The position numbers and the translations under genes are program-made. A DNA stretch of 56,400 nucleotides, from assembly GCA_900548505.1 (NCBI GenBank), contig URKI01000006.1, positions 1-56,400 of the forward strand, written 5' to 3'. Shown here piece by piece: positions 27,381-35,809 of the stretch; position 1 is the first letter of the stretch; every line of letters starts with the position of its first letter. This DNA is from an uncultured Oscillibacter sp. GTDB lineage: Bacteria; Bacillota; Clostridia; Oscillospirales; Oscillospiraceae. The notes beneath the pieces were generated by a model. The model saw nothing but the letters and a program-made list of their open reading frames with translations, did no database searches and had not been told where the DNA came from.

Positions 27381-27409
27381 ATTGTAACCAAAAGGCGTAT
27401 CTTTGTCAA
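27381..27409 (-). promoter_or_regulatory. Sigma-A promoter of parA-comFB
   Basis: Minus strand: perfect TTGACA (27404-27409), 17 bases, TACAAT (27381-27386). It is a strong housekeeping promoter, unlike the flagellar promoters on either side. Confidence 0.82.
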
Positions 27410-27466
27410 TGAACCATCCATACAGCGCAAAACGCTTCTGAAAAAAGAAAGGAAGTGCAAATCCAT

Positions 27467-30019
27467 ATGGCATCCATCGGCAGCCTGACCGGCAGCACCA
27501 GCAGTTCCTCCAGCATTTACGGCAACCGCACCTATAACATCATTTCTGGCCTTGCCAGCGGCATGGATACCGAAGAGCTGATCTCCGGTGTGGTGCAAAG
27601 CTACCAGCAGAAGATCCAGTCTCTTCAGAAGAAAAACACCAAGCTGCAGTGGCAGCAGGAAGGCATTCAGAGCATCTCCGATAAACTGGTGGAGTTTGAC
27701 CGAAACTACTCCTCCTATGTTTACTCCGACACCAACCTGATGAGCCCCAGCTTTTTCAGCAATGCTGTAACTACCACCACCAACGGCACCTATGCCAGCC
27801 TGATCAGCGCCAGCGGCAAAACCAGCAACACCGTGGTCATCAACGCCGTGCGGAATCTGGCTTCCGCCGCCCGGTACACCTGCTCTGCAAACCACCTGAG
27901 CGGCTCGTCCGGCGGCAAGGTCACCGGATCGCCTGTCAGTGATCTGACCTCCCAGCTGGATCTGAGCAAGCTATCCGGCTCCCTGACCCTCAATTACGGC
28001 AGCCGCACCGTGTCCATCGACTTCGGCGAACGAGAGCTGTTCGTGAAAACCGACGAGTCCGGAAAAGAAGTCTTTGACGCCGACGCCTTCCAAAGCGCCA
28101 TTGAGCAAAAGCTCAAGGATCAGAAGATATCCACCAGTTCCGGCACCCTGGTCTCTGCGGACACTCTGATCGGTGTGGACGTGGACGACGCCGGCCGGGT
28201 ATCCTTTTTCGACAAGTCCTCCGCCGGAAACTCTGTTTCTATCGCCGGTGCCACAGGGAACCTCCAGGAGATGATCCCAGACCTGGACGCAGTGACAAGC
28301 GCCAAGGCCGGCACCTTCCAACTGGATCTAAGCAGCGGCGTAACAGAGAAGAAGGCCACAGCGGAGTATCTGTCCGGCAAGACGCTCACCGTCACGCTGG
28401 ACGGCAAGAGCCAATCCATCACGCTGCCGGAGGTGGAGGCAGTTCCCAACGACATTGGCGGCGCCGAGACAGCCAAAAAGTTCGCTGAAGCCCTGAATGC
28501 CTCCCTGGAAAAGGCATTCGGCAGCGGACGGATCTCCGTCAGCACAGAGGATGGCGCCCTGTCTTTCCAGACGGACGAGGGCTCCACGCTCTCCGTCACC
28601 GCTGCCAGCGAAGACATCGGCGATGTACTGGGCATCGGCACCGGCCTGACCACCTACCTGGACACCACCAAAACCCTGAGCCAGCTCCAGGGCATTGATT
28701 GGGATGCCCTTCCCAAAACAGCCCTCAAGGGCACCGGCGCCATCACCCAGAAAAAGGATGAAAACGGAGACCCCATGACCGACAGCAGCGGACAGCCCCT
28801 CTATGTGGATGCTGACGGCAACTCGGTGGACGCCGACGGCAACCGGCTGGACGAGGACGGCAACATCATCTACTCCTACGACCTGGAGATCAACGGCGTG
28901 AAGATCGGCTCCTACACTAAGGACACCGAGCTGAACACCGTCATCAACAATATCAACTCCAACACAGAGGCCGGCGTCAGCGTCAGCTACTCCAAGACCG
29001 CCGGCCAGTTCGTCTTTACCGCCAAGGATACCGGCACAGGCGGCCGCGTGGAGATCGCATCCAGTGGTCTGGCCGCCCAGCTCTTCGGCAGTACGCTGGA
29101 TGAACAGGGCCAGCTTCGCGCCGACCTTGGGGAAGCTTATTCCAAGGGCGAGGACGCCATTATCGATGTATCCATCAACGGCCAGGATGTAACGCTGACC
29201 CGCTCGTCCAACTCGTTCGACCTGGACGGCATGAACGTCACGGTCAGCGGCACCTTTACGGCTGCCAACGACGCCGAGAAGGTCACTTTCACCAGCAAAA
29301 CCGACACCGACACCATCGTGGACGCGGTGAAAAAGATGGTAGAAGATCTCAATGCCATCATCAAGGAAGTAAAAAGCGCCTATTCGGACATGCCCCTGCA
29401 GCAATCCGACGGCTCTGCCTACGAGCCGCTCACCGATGACGACATGGCCGACATGAGCGACTCAGCCATCGAGGCCTATGAAGAGAAGGCCAAGACCGGC
29501 ATCCTCTTTATGGACAACGACCTCTCCTCCCTTTATAACGACCTGCGCAACGCGATCACCTCCAGCGGCGCCGACGGCGTGACGCTGCGCTCCATCGGCA
29601 TCGAAACCGCCTATTCTGACGGGCTCACCACCCTCACGCTCAATGAACAGACGCTGCGGGAGGCCCTGGAGAGCGACCCGGACAAGGTGCAGGAGGCCTT
29701 TACCAAGAGTAAGGATACCGGCGCTGCCACCGACGGGCTCATGGCCACCCTCAAGTCGGTCACTGACCGCTACGCCGCCACCACCGGCGATGTCAAGGGC
29801 ATCCTCATTGAAAAAGCCGGTTCCCAGTACTCCCCCTCCGCCGCACTGGACAACACCCTGCTCAACCAGATGAAAGACGTGGAAGAGGAGATCTCCAAGT
29901 GGCAGGACAAGATGTCCGACAAGGTGGACTACTACACCAACAAATTCACGCAGCTGGAAGTGCTCATCAACGAGATGAACTCCCAGAGCTCGGCCCTGTC
30001 CGGGCTGCTGGGCGGCTGA
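27467..30019 (+). CDS. fliD: Flagellar filament cap protein FliD
   Basis: FliD caps the growing filament and folds incoming flagellin. The 850-residue protein has the FliD N-terminal domain (NIISGLASGMDTEELISGVVQSYQQKIQSL). Flagellin-like D2/D3 insertions follow, then the FliD C-terminal domain (about 590-845) with LNAIIKEVKSAYSDMP, LSSLYNDLRNAI and DKVDYYTNKFTQLEVLINEMNSQ. It is longer than common (450-700), and at about 425-465 it contains three close DxDGN motifs that look like calcium-binding loops. I use ATG 27467; the in-frame GTG four codons earlier would abut the AGAAAGGAA site. Confidence 0.95.
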   Translation: MASIGSLTGSTSSSSSIYGNRTYNIISGLASGMDTEELISGVVQSYQQKIQSLQKKNTKLQWQQEGIQSISDKLVEFDRNYSSYVYSDTNLMSPSFFSNAVTTTTNGTYASLISASGKTSNTVVINAVRNLASAARYTCSANHLSGSSGGKVTGSPVSDLTSQLDLSKLSGSLTLNYGSRTVSIDFGERELFVKTDESGKEVFDADAFQSAIEQKLKDQKISTSSGTLVSADTLIGVDVDDAGRVSFFDKSSAGNSVSIAGATGNLQEMIPDLDAVTSAKAGTFQLDLSSGVTEKKATAEYLSGKTLTVTLDGKSQSITLPEVEAVPNDIGGAETAKKFAEALNASLEKAFGSGRISVSTEDGALSFQTDEGSTLSVTAASEDIGDVLGIGTGLTTYLDTTKTLSQLQGIDWDALPKTALKGTGAITQKKDENGDPMTDSSGQPLYVDADGNSVDADGNRLDEDGNIIYSYDLEINGVKIGSYTKDTELNTVINNINSNTEAGVSVSYSKTAGQFVFTAKDTGTGGRVEIASSGLAAQLFGSTLDEQGQLRADLGEAYSKGEDAIIDVSINGQDVTLTRSSNSFDLDGMNVTVSGTFTAANDAEKVTFTSKTDTDTIVDAVKKMVEDLNAIIKEVKSAYSDMPLQQSDGSAYEPLTDDDMADMSDSAIEAYEEKAKTGILFMDNDLSSLYNDLRNAITSSGADGVTLRSIGIETAYSDGLTTLTLNEQTLREALESDPDKVQEAFTKSKDTGAATDGLMATLKSVTDRYAATTGDVKGILIEKAGSQYSPSAALDNTLLNQMKDVEEEISKWQDKMSDKVDYYTNKFTQLEVLINEMNSQSSALSGLLGG

Positions 30020-30041
30020 CGGGAAGGAAGGGATCTGACCC

Positions 30042-30416
30042 ATGGATACAAGAGGCTATCAGCACTATCGCCAGGACGCCGTGAACACCATGACCCAGGG
30101 CGAGCTTTTGCTGCTGCTTTATGATGCGCTGGTCAAGCGCCTGACGCAGGCGGAGCTGGCTCTTTCCAAAGAGGACTACCCCGCGTTCGAGTCCGCTGTG
30201 GACCGCTCCTGCGCCATCATCCGCTATCTGGATGACACACTGGACCGCCAGTACCCCATCAGCACCCAGCTGGACAAGCTGTACGAATACTTTTGCTATG
30301 AGCTCAGCCGGGTGAAAGCCGGTCGGAACACCACAGAGCTCCAGCGGGTCAAGCGCATGGCCGGCGAGCTGCGGTCCAGCTTTCAGGACGCGGAAAAGCG
30401 CTGCTCCAGCAAGTAG
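30042..30416 (+). CDS. fliS: Flagellin export chaperone FliS
   Basis: FliS binds the flagellin C-terminus to stop premature polymerisation and delivers it to the export gate. The 124-residue protein matches the family: YQHYRQDAVNTMTQGELLLLLYDALVKRLTQAEL, then DRSCAIIRYLDDTLDRQYPIS and LDKLYEYFCYELSRVK. It lies 22 bases behind fliD with its own ribosome site (GGAAGGAAGGG). Confidence 0.96.
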   Translation: MDTRGYQHYRQDAVNTMTQGELLLLLYDALVKRLTQAELALSKEDYPAFESAVDRSCAIIRYLDDTLDRQYPISTQLDKLYEYFCYELSRVKAGRNTTELQRVKRMAGELRSSFQDAEKRCSSK

Positions 30417-30427
30417 GGAGAATCCAC

Positions 30428-30829
30428 ATGCTCACTGAACAAGTTCTCCTTCAGGCCACCAACGTGGAAAAGGCCATGTACCGATCATTGACGGAGCTGG
30501 AAGAGCTGACCCGGGAGCTTTCCCAGGCGGTAAGCCGGGGCGACAAAGTCAGCATCCGGATGTTTTTGTCCATGCGTCGGGACTCACTCAACCAGATAGC
30601 CCGCTACCAGGCAGCCCTGCGCCGCCTGTACATCGCTCTGCCGGGGCAGGACGCCCGTTTGCTGCGGGCCCTGGCGGAAGACGCTTCACCTCCCGCCTGT
30701 GCCAGCGGCGAGGAGCTGGTATGTCAGGCGGCCCGTAACCGCGCGCTGCTATCACGCATTATGGAAGCAGATAAAAGGATCAGTCAGCATATGGCCGGCC
30801 GCTCCTCCTTCTACGCCAAGCGTCCCTGA
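30428..30829 (+). CDS. FliT-like flagellar export chaperone (putative)
   Basis: A 133-residue all-helical protein directly after fliD-fliS, the place of fliT. It is rich in Leu, Glu, Arg and Gln (MYRSLTELEELTRELSQAV; MRRDSLNQIARYQAALRRLY) and has the length and heptad pattern of FliT/FlgN chaperones, but no strict signature. By position FliT would chaperone FliD; by sequence it could equally be a second FlgN-like protein. Assignment rests mainly on context. Confidence 0.55.
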   Translation: MLTEQVLLQATNVEKAMYRSLTELEELTRELSQAVSRGDKVSIRMFLSMRRDSLNQIARYQAALRRLYIALPGQDARLLRALAEDASPPACASGEELVCQAARNRALLSRIMEADKRISQHMAGRSSFYAKRP

Positions 30830-30850
30830 CTACCGCCCCGCACAAAGCAA

Positions 30851-30877
30851 GCCCCCTGCCGATGCTCGGCAGGGGGC
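30851..30877. terminator. Hairpin terminator between fliT-like gene and C39-like peptidase
   Basis: GCCCCCTGCCGA pairs perfectly with TCGGCAGGGGGC around TGC. T-runs are weak on both sides (GTTGAGC on plus, TTGCTTTG on minus). It serves two convergent genes. Confidence 0.7.
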
Positions 30878-30889
30878 GTTGAGCGGGCA

Positions 30890-31774
30890 TCACGGTTCAC
30901 CTAGGGCAGAAAACCGCCACAGCGGCGCGCCGTTGGAGCGGCTGTGAGACAGCTCGTCCAGAATCAGCTGGGGATCCCAACCCGCCAGGCTGCGCTCCCG
31001 GCTGTTGGGATCGGCCACCAGTACCTTTCCCTCCAATGTGGCTCCCCGCAGCACAATGAAGTGACCGCCGTCTGTAAAATGCCCCTTTCCCATGAGGGCG
31101 ACGAACAGATTGCCGGAGGCCAGCTGCTGGCACAGCTCCTCCGCTGTCAGGTCCGGACAGGACTCGGCGCGAAGGCCGTACCGATCTGCCATTCCCTCCA
31201 CGATGGAAAGATAGGAGCCGCTTCCCGGCGCGCAGTACCCATCCGCATATGCCGCCTGCGCTGCCTGGGCCGGGTCCAGTTCCTCCTCTTTCAGGGAGGA
31301 GATCAGCATGGCCATGGAGGTGGGGCCGCATCCGTAGCCGCGGATCTCGTCCGGCCCGTAGGGCGCGTCGGCCCAGGGCTCCTCGCCCTGGTTGAAATAT
31401 ACCAGATCCACCACGCCGCCGGTGAGGACCTCCCGGCCCTGCCGGACGGAAAATTCCGTCACTGTTGGAGCCTCAGCAGGCGGCACTTCTCCGTCATCTG
31501 GCTCACTGACCTTCTGGTCCACGGGTGCCTCCTCTTCTCCGGCAGGCTCGTCATGTTCGGCGGAGAGCGCCTGCGTCAGCCGGGCGCCGCCGTTCAGGAC
31601 GCGCTGCGTCAGCGCGCTCACCGGTGCAGTCACTTTTTCATAGAGCTCCGGCGCGGCAAATCTGCATACCAGCAGTTCCATTCCGCCGATGCAGGCCAGT
31701 GCCAATACCAGCAGCCCTGCCGCTTTTAAAATCCGGTGACGCTTTTTGGGCTCTTCCAACCATCTCATCTCCAT
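30890..31774 (-). CDS. Membrane-anchored C39-like cysteine peptidase
   Basis: A 294-residue protein with one membrane anchor near the N-terminus (LLVLALACIGGMELLVCRF, about 21-39), an acidic Pro/Glu-rich stalk, and an external papain-like C39_2 domain. Probable catalytic residues are Cys149 (GYGCGPTSMAM), His238 (GGHFIVLRG) and Asp255 (VADPN). C39-like domains cleave double-glycine leaders when fused to ABC exporters; free anchored forms mostly have unknown substrates. No ATPase is fused, but an FtsE-like ATPase is divergent next door. The gene is driven by a sigma-A-like promoter at 31793-31821. Confidence 0.85.
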   Translation of the reverse strand: MEMRWLEEPKKRHRILKAAGLLVLALACIGGMELLVCRFAAPELYEKVTAPVSALTQRVLNGGARLTQALSAEHDEPAGEEEAPVDQKVSEPDDGEVPPAEAPTVTEFSVRQGREVLTGGVVDLVYFNQGEEPWADAPYGPDEIRGYGCGPTSMAMLISSLKEEELDPAQAAQAAYADGYCAPGSGSYLSIVEGMADRYGLRAESCPDLTAEELCQQLASGNLFVALMGKGHFTDGGHFIVLRGATLEGKVLVADPNSRERSLAGWDPQLILDELSHSRSNGAPLWRFSALGEP

Positions 31775-31792
31775 AAAATCAAAGATGGACCG

Positions 31793-31821
31793 ATTATAGC
31801 AAAAATTTTTTTAGTTGTACA
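31793..31821 (-). promoter_or_regulatory. Sigma-A-type promoter of the C39-like peptidase gene
   Basis: On the minus strand TATAAT (about 31793-31798) stands 17 bases after TGTACA (about 31816-31821). Boundaries could be off by one base. It lies about 20 bases before the start codon. Confidence 0.5.
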
Positions 31822-31837
31822 TAAAAAGGAGCGACCT

Positions 31838-32545
31838 ATGCCGCAGTTCTGTCTCAAACACGTAGGCAAAGATTACCGTCTCGGCCCGGAAAAACGGATC
31901 CTGCACGCAGTCCGAGAGATCGACCTGACCATCGAGCGCGGAGAATTTGTCTTTATCATCGGCAGCAGCGGCGCCGGGAAAACCACGCTGCTGCAGCTGC
32001 TCTCCTGCAACCTCCAGCCCACCTGCGGCTCGGTGTATTTCGACAACATCAATACGACCCTCCTGTCTCCCCGCCGGCAGGACCGCCTCCGCCTGGCATA
32101 CGGATACGTTCCCCAGCTCTCGTCCCTGATCCGCAAGCGGACCGTATGGGAAAACCTCCTGCCGGTGGCCTCTCTCGGTCCCGGTCGGAGCGCGCAGGCG
32201 CCTGTCCGCGTCCGCAAGGCCCTGGGGCTGGTGGGCATGAGCGACGCGGCAGACTGCTACCCGGCGGAGTTATCCATGGGACAGTGCCGCCGGGTGGAGC
32301 TGGCCCGAGCCATCGTCAACAATCCCCAAGTCCTCTTTTTGGACGAGCTGACCGCAAATCTGGACGAAGATACCGCCTGGGACATGTTCTTATTTCTGGA
32401 AGAGCTCAATCGCCTGGGCACCACGGTGGTCATGGCCAGTCACGCCAAGCGGTTCATCAACCTGATGCGCCGCCGGGTCATCACCCTGGTGGATGGCCGC
32501 ATTCTGGGAGATGTGCAGCGGGGCCGCTACGGCGACCTGGTCTGA
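31838..32545 (+). CDS. FtsE-like ABC transporter ATP-binding protein
   Basis: A 235-residue ABC ATPase of the FtsE/LolD type. It has Walker A GSSGAGKTTLLQLL, a Q-loop region AYGYVPQLSSLIRKRTVWENL, signature LSMGQCRRVELARAI (LSGGQ altered to LSMGQ) and Walker B/D-loop VLFLDELTANLDED (the usual DEPTGNLD has Leu in place of Pro). The switch histidine is in ASHAKR. No permease (FtsX-like) is adjacent; the next gene is a chemoreceptor. It may act with a distant permease or a division/wall-hydrolase system. I use ATG 31838 with AAGGAG 6 bases upstream, not a longer in-frame reading through the divergent promoter. Confidence 0.85.
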   Translation: MPQFCLKHVGKDYRLGPEKRILHAVREIDLTIERGEFVFIIGSSGAGKTTLLQLLSCNLQPTCGSVYFDNINTTLLSPRRQDRLRLAYGYVPQLSSLIRKRTVWENLLPVASLGPGRSAQAPVRVRKALGLVGMSDAADCYPAELSMGQCRRVELARAIVNNPQVLFLDELTANLDEDTAWDMFLFLEELNRLGTTVVMASHAKRFINLMRRRVITLVDGRILGDVQRGRYGDLV

Positions 32546-32633
32546 TCCCTTCCCCCGCCGCAAGCAGGAAATCCCGGTCTGCCACAGACAGGCCGTGAAA
32601 ATAAAGCCACTATCAATTTTGGGAGGATAAACC

Positions 32634-34394
32634 ATGAAAAACAAAAAGGTAGCAACCAAAATGCTCTTGACCTTTGGTGTGACACTGATCCTTGCGCTGG
32701 CCATGATCGGTGTTTCCGTGCGGACCATCCTCAGCGTCCGCAGCAACTATAACGACATTTTGTCCAACCAGGTCCAGGTCACCCAGGCGGTTCTGGAGAG
32801 CGAAATGGAGGTCAACTCTATTGCCCGGCAGCTGCGGGACATGGCGCTCTTCGGCTACGACACTTCCACCATCAACAGCATTCAGGAATCCATCAACACC
32901 ATCAACGCTGCCACCAGCACCATTGATAAGCTCTACACAGAAGAGGATGGCCTGGATCAGCAATACATCAATGACGTCGAGGACTGGGAGTCTGTATTCA
33001 CCGATATTGATGAAGCCCTGCAGGCCAATGATCCCGCCCGTGTGGCGCAGCTGATCCAAAACGAGTGCACCCCCAAGCTCAACCAGGCGGTTAGCACCGG
33101 CCAGACGCTGATCGCCCAGCTGACCACCCAGAGCAACAGCGCGGTAGATAATGTGGAACACAGCAGCACCCGGGATATGGTAATTCTGTGCATTCTGGTG
33201 GCCGTCATCATTATCGGCGGTATTGCCCTGAACCTCTATATGATCCGCAGCATCGTCGCTCCCCTGCGGGAGGCAGAAGAAGCCGTAGTGGCCTTCAGCC
33301 ACGGCGACTTGTCCCATCATCTCAGCTATGAATCCAAAGATGAGATCGGCGGTATCTGCGACGCCGTGCGCACTTCCCAGCATATCCTGCACAACACCAT
33401 TGAAGATATCGTCGCTATCACCAAGCGTCTGGCTGGCGGCGACCTGTCCGGTGCCGTGACCCAGGAATATCCCGGCGAACTGGCGCCTATCAAGGAAAAC
33501 ATCGAGTTCCTGCTGGTCCATCTTAACGACACCATGGGCAGCATCCTGCAGGCGGCGGATCAGGTTGCCGCCGGCGCTGACCAGGTTTCCACCGGCGCCC
33601 AGGCGCTGGCTCAGGGCTCCACGGAGCAGGCCAGCGCGGTGGAGGAGCTCTCCGCCACCATCAACGATCTGGACAACTCCGCCCAGGCCAACCGTCAAAC
33701 TGCCCAGACCGCCAAGGAAAAGGCCGATCAGGCCGCGGATCAGGTCCGCATCAGTAACGAGCGGATGCAGGAGATGCGCCAGGCCATGAGCGAGATCCTG
33801 GACGGCCAGAAGGACATCAGCAAGATCATCGAGACCATTGAGAACATCGCCTTCCAGACCAACATTCTGGCCCTCAATGCCGCAGTGGAGGCCGCCCGGG
33901 CAGGCAACGCAGGCAAGGGCTTTGCTGTGGTGGCCGACGAGGTGCGCAACCTGGCCTCCAAGTCTGACCACGCCGCCAAGCAGACCAAAAAGCTCATCGA
34001 GTCCTCCATGCGCGCCGTGGAGCGCGGCGGTGAGCTGGCGGAAGACGTGGATTCCAACATGCAAAAGACCGTGGAGTGTGCCGGAGCAGCCATCGAGTAT
34101 ATGGACAAGCTGGCGGAAAACACCATCTCCGAGGCGGAGGCCATCGCCCAACTGACCACCGGCGTGGACCAGATCTCCGCCGTGGTCCAGACCAACTCCG
34201 CCACCAGCGAGGAGTCCGCGGCTGCCAGCGAAGAGCTGTCTTCCCAGGCGGTCATGATGAAGCAGATGGTCCAGAACTTCCACCTGCGCGCCGCCGGTTC
34301 CGTCGGCTTCGAGTCCAATCCCGCCGATCCGGCGCCCGCCTCCCTGCCTGCCGGCCCCATCGGACAGGAAGAAAACCGTTTCAGCAAATATTGA
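32634..34394 (+). CDS. Methyl-accepting chemotaxis protein (4HB sensor type)
   Basis: A chemoreceptor feeding the CheA-CheW array. The 586 residues begin with a membrane helix (MLLTFGVTLILALAMIGVSV, about 9-28). An external four-helix-bundle sensor (30-180) with no recognisable ligand motif comes next, then a second helix (ILCILVAVIIIGGIALNLYM, about 184-203) and HAMP. The long cytoplasmic coiled coil has the conserved hairpin tip (AFQTNILALNAAVEAARAG, KGFAVVADEVRNLA). The tail after about 560 is a Pro/Ala-rich linker without an NWETF pentapeptide. Ligand unknown. Confidence 0.95.
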   Translation: MKNKKVATKMLLTFGVTLILALAMIGVSVRTILSVRSNYNDILSNQVQVTQAVLESEMEVNSIARQLRDMALFGYDTSTINSIQESINTINAATSTIDKLYTEEDGLDQQYINDVEDWESVFTDIDEALQANDPARVAQLIQNECTPKLNQAVSTGQTLIAQLTTQSNSAVDNVEHSSTRDMVILCILVAVIIIGGIALNLYMIRSIVAPLREAEEAVVAFSHGDLSHHLSYESKDEIGGICDAVRTSQHILHNTIEDIVAITKRLAGGDLSGAVTQEYPGELAPIKENIEFLLVHLNDTMGSILQAADQVAAGADQVSTGAQALAQGSTEQASAVEELSATINDLDNSAQANRQTAQTAKEKADQAADQVRISNERMQEMRQAMSEILDGQKDISKIIETIENIAFQTNILALNAAVEAARAGNAGKGFAVVADEVRNLASKSDHAAKQTKKLIESSMRAVERGGELAEDVDSNMQKTVECAGAAIEYMDKLAENTISEAEAIAQLTTGVDQISAVVQTNSATSEESAAASEELSSQAVMMKQMVQNFHLRAAGSVGFESNPADPAPASLPAGPIGQEENRFSKY

Positions 34395-34404
34395 TCATCC
34401 CCAT

Positions 34405-34430
34405 GGCACACGCCCTTCCGGGCGTGTGCC
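34405..34430 (+). terminator. Hairpin between chemoreceptor and lipoprotein genes
   Basis: GGCACACGCCC pairs perfectly with GGGCGTGTGCC around TTC C; it is followed by TCTTC rather than a T-run. Probably an attenuator or mRNA-end structure, not a full terminator. Confidence 0.45.
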
Positions 34431-34456
34431 TCTTCAAAGAAAGGTGGAATGCCCCT

Positions 34457-35212
34457 ATGGCCAAACCCAAAAACGCCGCTCTCCCCCCACAGGGGCAGCG
34501 CTTGTTCCATCTGCCGCACGCCGGAGCCCGCAGCATCATCAGTCTGCTGGCTTGCGGGGCCATGCTCTCTGGCTGCGGCGTCAAAAAGCTCCCCGAGATG
34601 TACAGTGCCGGTGACGAGTCCCTGCCCTCCCTGACCGCCCTGGTCACGCTGGACAAAACGCCCCAATGTGCGGAAGAGGCCGGGGGAGATACCACCTCTT
34701 ACTGCTACACGGAACTGGACGCTCCGGTCCAGGCGGTGACCGACTACCGGTCGGCACTGGAGTCGGACTACGACTGCGTACCGCTGTCCGCCGACGGCGC
34801 GCGCCTGGCCCAGGCCGAGACGCTCTCCGACCAGGGCGAGCTGATCCTGGCCCGGGAGAGCGAGGGCGGTCTCTTCCTGCTGGACCTCAGCTGGGATGAG
34901 ACTTCCTGCACGGTGACTCCTTCCTTTGACGCAGGCGGAACTTTGCCGGAAGAGTCCTCCATGACCATGGAAGAGGCGGTAGACTACTTCCGGTCCCTGC
35001 CGCCGTCCGCGTTGGGATTACCCGGCCAGTCCATGTCCGACTACGCCATCTTCTGCGAGGACGGCTTGGTGCTGCTGGACGGAGCACCCTGCCTGTGCCT
35101 GAACGTCTACCGGGACGGCAGCTACCAGGGCTCTTTCCTCTTCTCTCCCGCCGGAAAGTCCATCTATCAGCTGGACCGGTCCACAGGACAAAGCCACCCC
35201 CTTACCCCCTGA
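34457..35212 (+). CDS. Putative lipoprotein of unknown function
   Basis: A 251-residue protein with a lipoprotein signal: basic N-region, hydrophobic SIISLLACGAML and lipobox LSGC, giving an acylated Cys at about residue 40. The n-region is unusually long (about 25 residues). The mature part is acidic and rich in Asp/Ser/Leu, with strands such as ILARESEGGLFLLDLSWD and repeated Y-R-D-G-S-Y; I recognise no domain. It follows a chemoreceptor in the same direction, so it may be an accessory surface protein, but that is only context. ATG 34457 has AAAGGTGG nearby; the longer in-frame reading back to 34076 is inside the chemoreceptor gene. Confidence 0.75.
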   Translation: MAKPKNAALPPQGQRLFHLPHAGARSIISLLACGAMLSGCGVKKLPEMYSAGDESLPSLTALVTLDKTPQCAEEAGGDTTSYCYTELDAPVQAVTDYRSALESDYDCVPLSADGARLAQAETLSDQGELILARESEGGLFLLDLSWDETSCTVTPSFDAGGTLPEESSMTMEEAVDYFRSLPPSALGLPGQSMSDYAIFCEDGLVLLDGAPCLCLNVYRDGSYQGSFLFSPAGKSIYQLDRSTGQSHPLTP

Positions 35213-35219
35213 CCGCAGC

Positions 35220-35257
35220 AAAAAGCCCCCGGTGGGAAATCCCGCCGGGGGCTTTTT
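35220..35257. terminator. Bidirectional terminator between lipoprotein and hemerythrin genes
   Basis: AAAAAGCCCCCGG(T)GGG pairs with CCC(G)CCGGGGGCTTTTT around AAAT. T-runs lie on both strands, between two convergent genes. Confidence 0.9.
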
Positions 35258-35264
35258 CGCATTT

Positions 35265-35663
35265 TTATTTCTTCTGTACGTGCTGGGCCAGGCGCTTATC
35301 CTCTGTGCGGATGTGCGAGACCAGCACCGCCACCACCCGGTTCAAATCACCCAGGGCCTTGACCGTGGGGCCGGCCTGCATCAGTTCTTGGGACACCTCG
35401 GCCAGTTGGCGGCGATACCCCTCGTGGAACTGCTTGTGGGCCGCATATCCGGGATAGCTGCTCTGCACCTGTAAACGCTCCTCATCCCCGAAGTGCTTGA
35501 CCACGTAGTTGGTCAAAAATGTAACCATCTGCTGGATCTGGGTGCGGCCCTGTCCCTGGGAGCAGGCATCCATCAGATTGTTCACCGCTCCAAACAGCTG
35601 CCGGTGCTCGGAATCAATCAGGGCGTTTCCGGTCAGCAGTTCCTGCGTCAATTCATATTTCAT
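35265..35663 (-). CDS. Bacteriohemerythrin
   Basis: An oxygen-binding di-iron four-helix protein of 132 residues. All expected ligands are present: His20 (DSEHRQLF), His57 and Glu61 (HFGDEE), His76 and His80 (HKQFH), His117 and Asp122 (HIRTED). In anaerobes it is thought to sense, store or scavenge O2. The sigma-28-like promoter at 35735-35762 puts it in the motility regulon, suggesting a link to aerotaxis or to oxygen protection of motile cells (inference). ATG 35663 is chosen because the hemerythrin fold starts there; AAGGAG is 12 bases away, a little far. Confidence 0.92.
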   Translation of the reverse strand: MKYELTQELLTGNALIDSEHRQLFGAVNNLMDACSQGQGRTQIQQMVTFLTNYVVKHFGDEERLQVQSSYPGYAAHKQFHEGYRRQLAEVSQELMQAGPTVKALGDLNRVVAVLVSHIRTEDKRLAQHVQKK

Positions 35664-35734
35664 GTTCAGATCGTTCTCCTTTTCGGGTCCTGGGGCGGAT
35701 CCCCCAGACAAGATATTGGGATGTTCTACTATTT

Positions 35735-35762
35735 ATATCGGCCGTGGCGGAAAAAAGATAAT
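35735..35762 (-). promoter_or_regulatory. Sigma-28-type promoter of hemerythrin gene
   Basis: Minus strand: ATTAT (35758-35762), 15 bases, GCCGATAT (35735-35742), an exact match to the classical sigma-28 -10 box. It is divergent from the flgM promoter about 70 bases away. Confidence 0.78.
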
Positions 35763-35809
35763 CCGTAAATTCTCTTTCTTTGCAAGAAGGCATTTTTCTG
35801 CTGCGGCCC

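Noticed and set aside
32546..32633. A sigma-28 promoter for the chemoreceptor at GCCACTAT
   Set aside because: Two mismatches in the -10 and no -35 element at the right distance.
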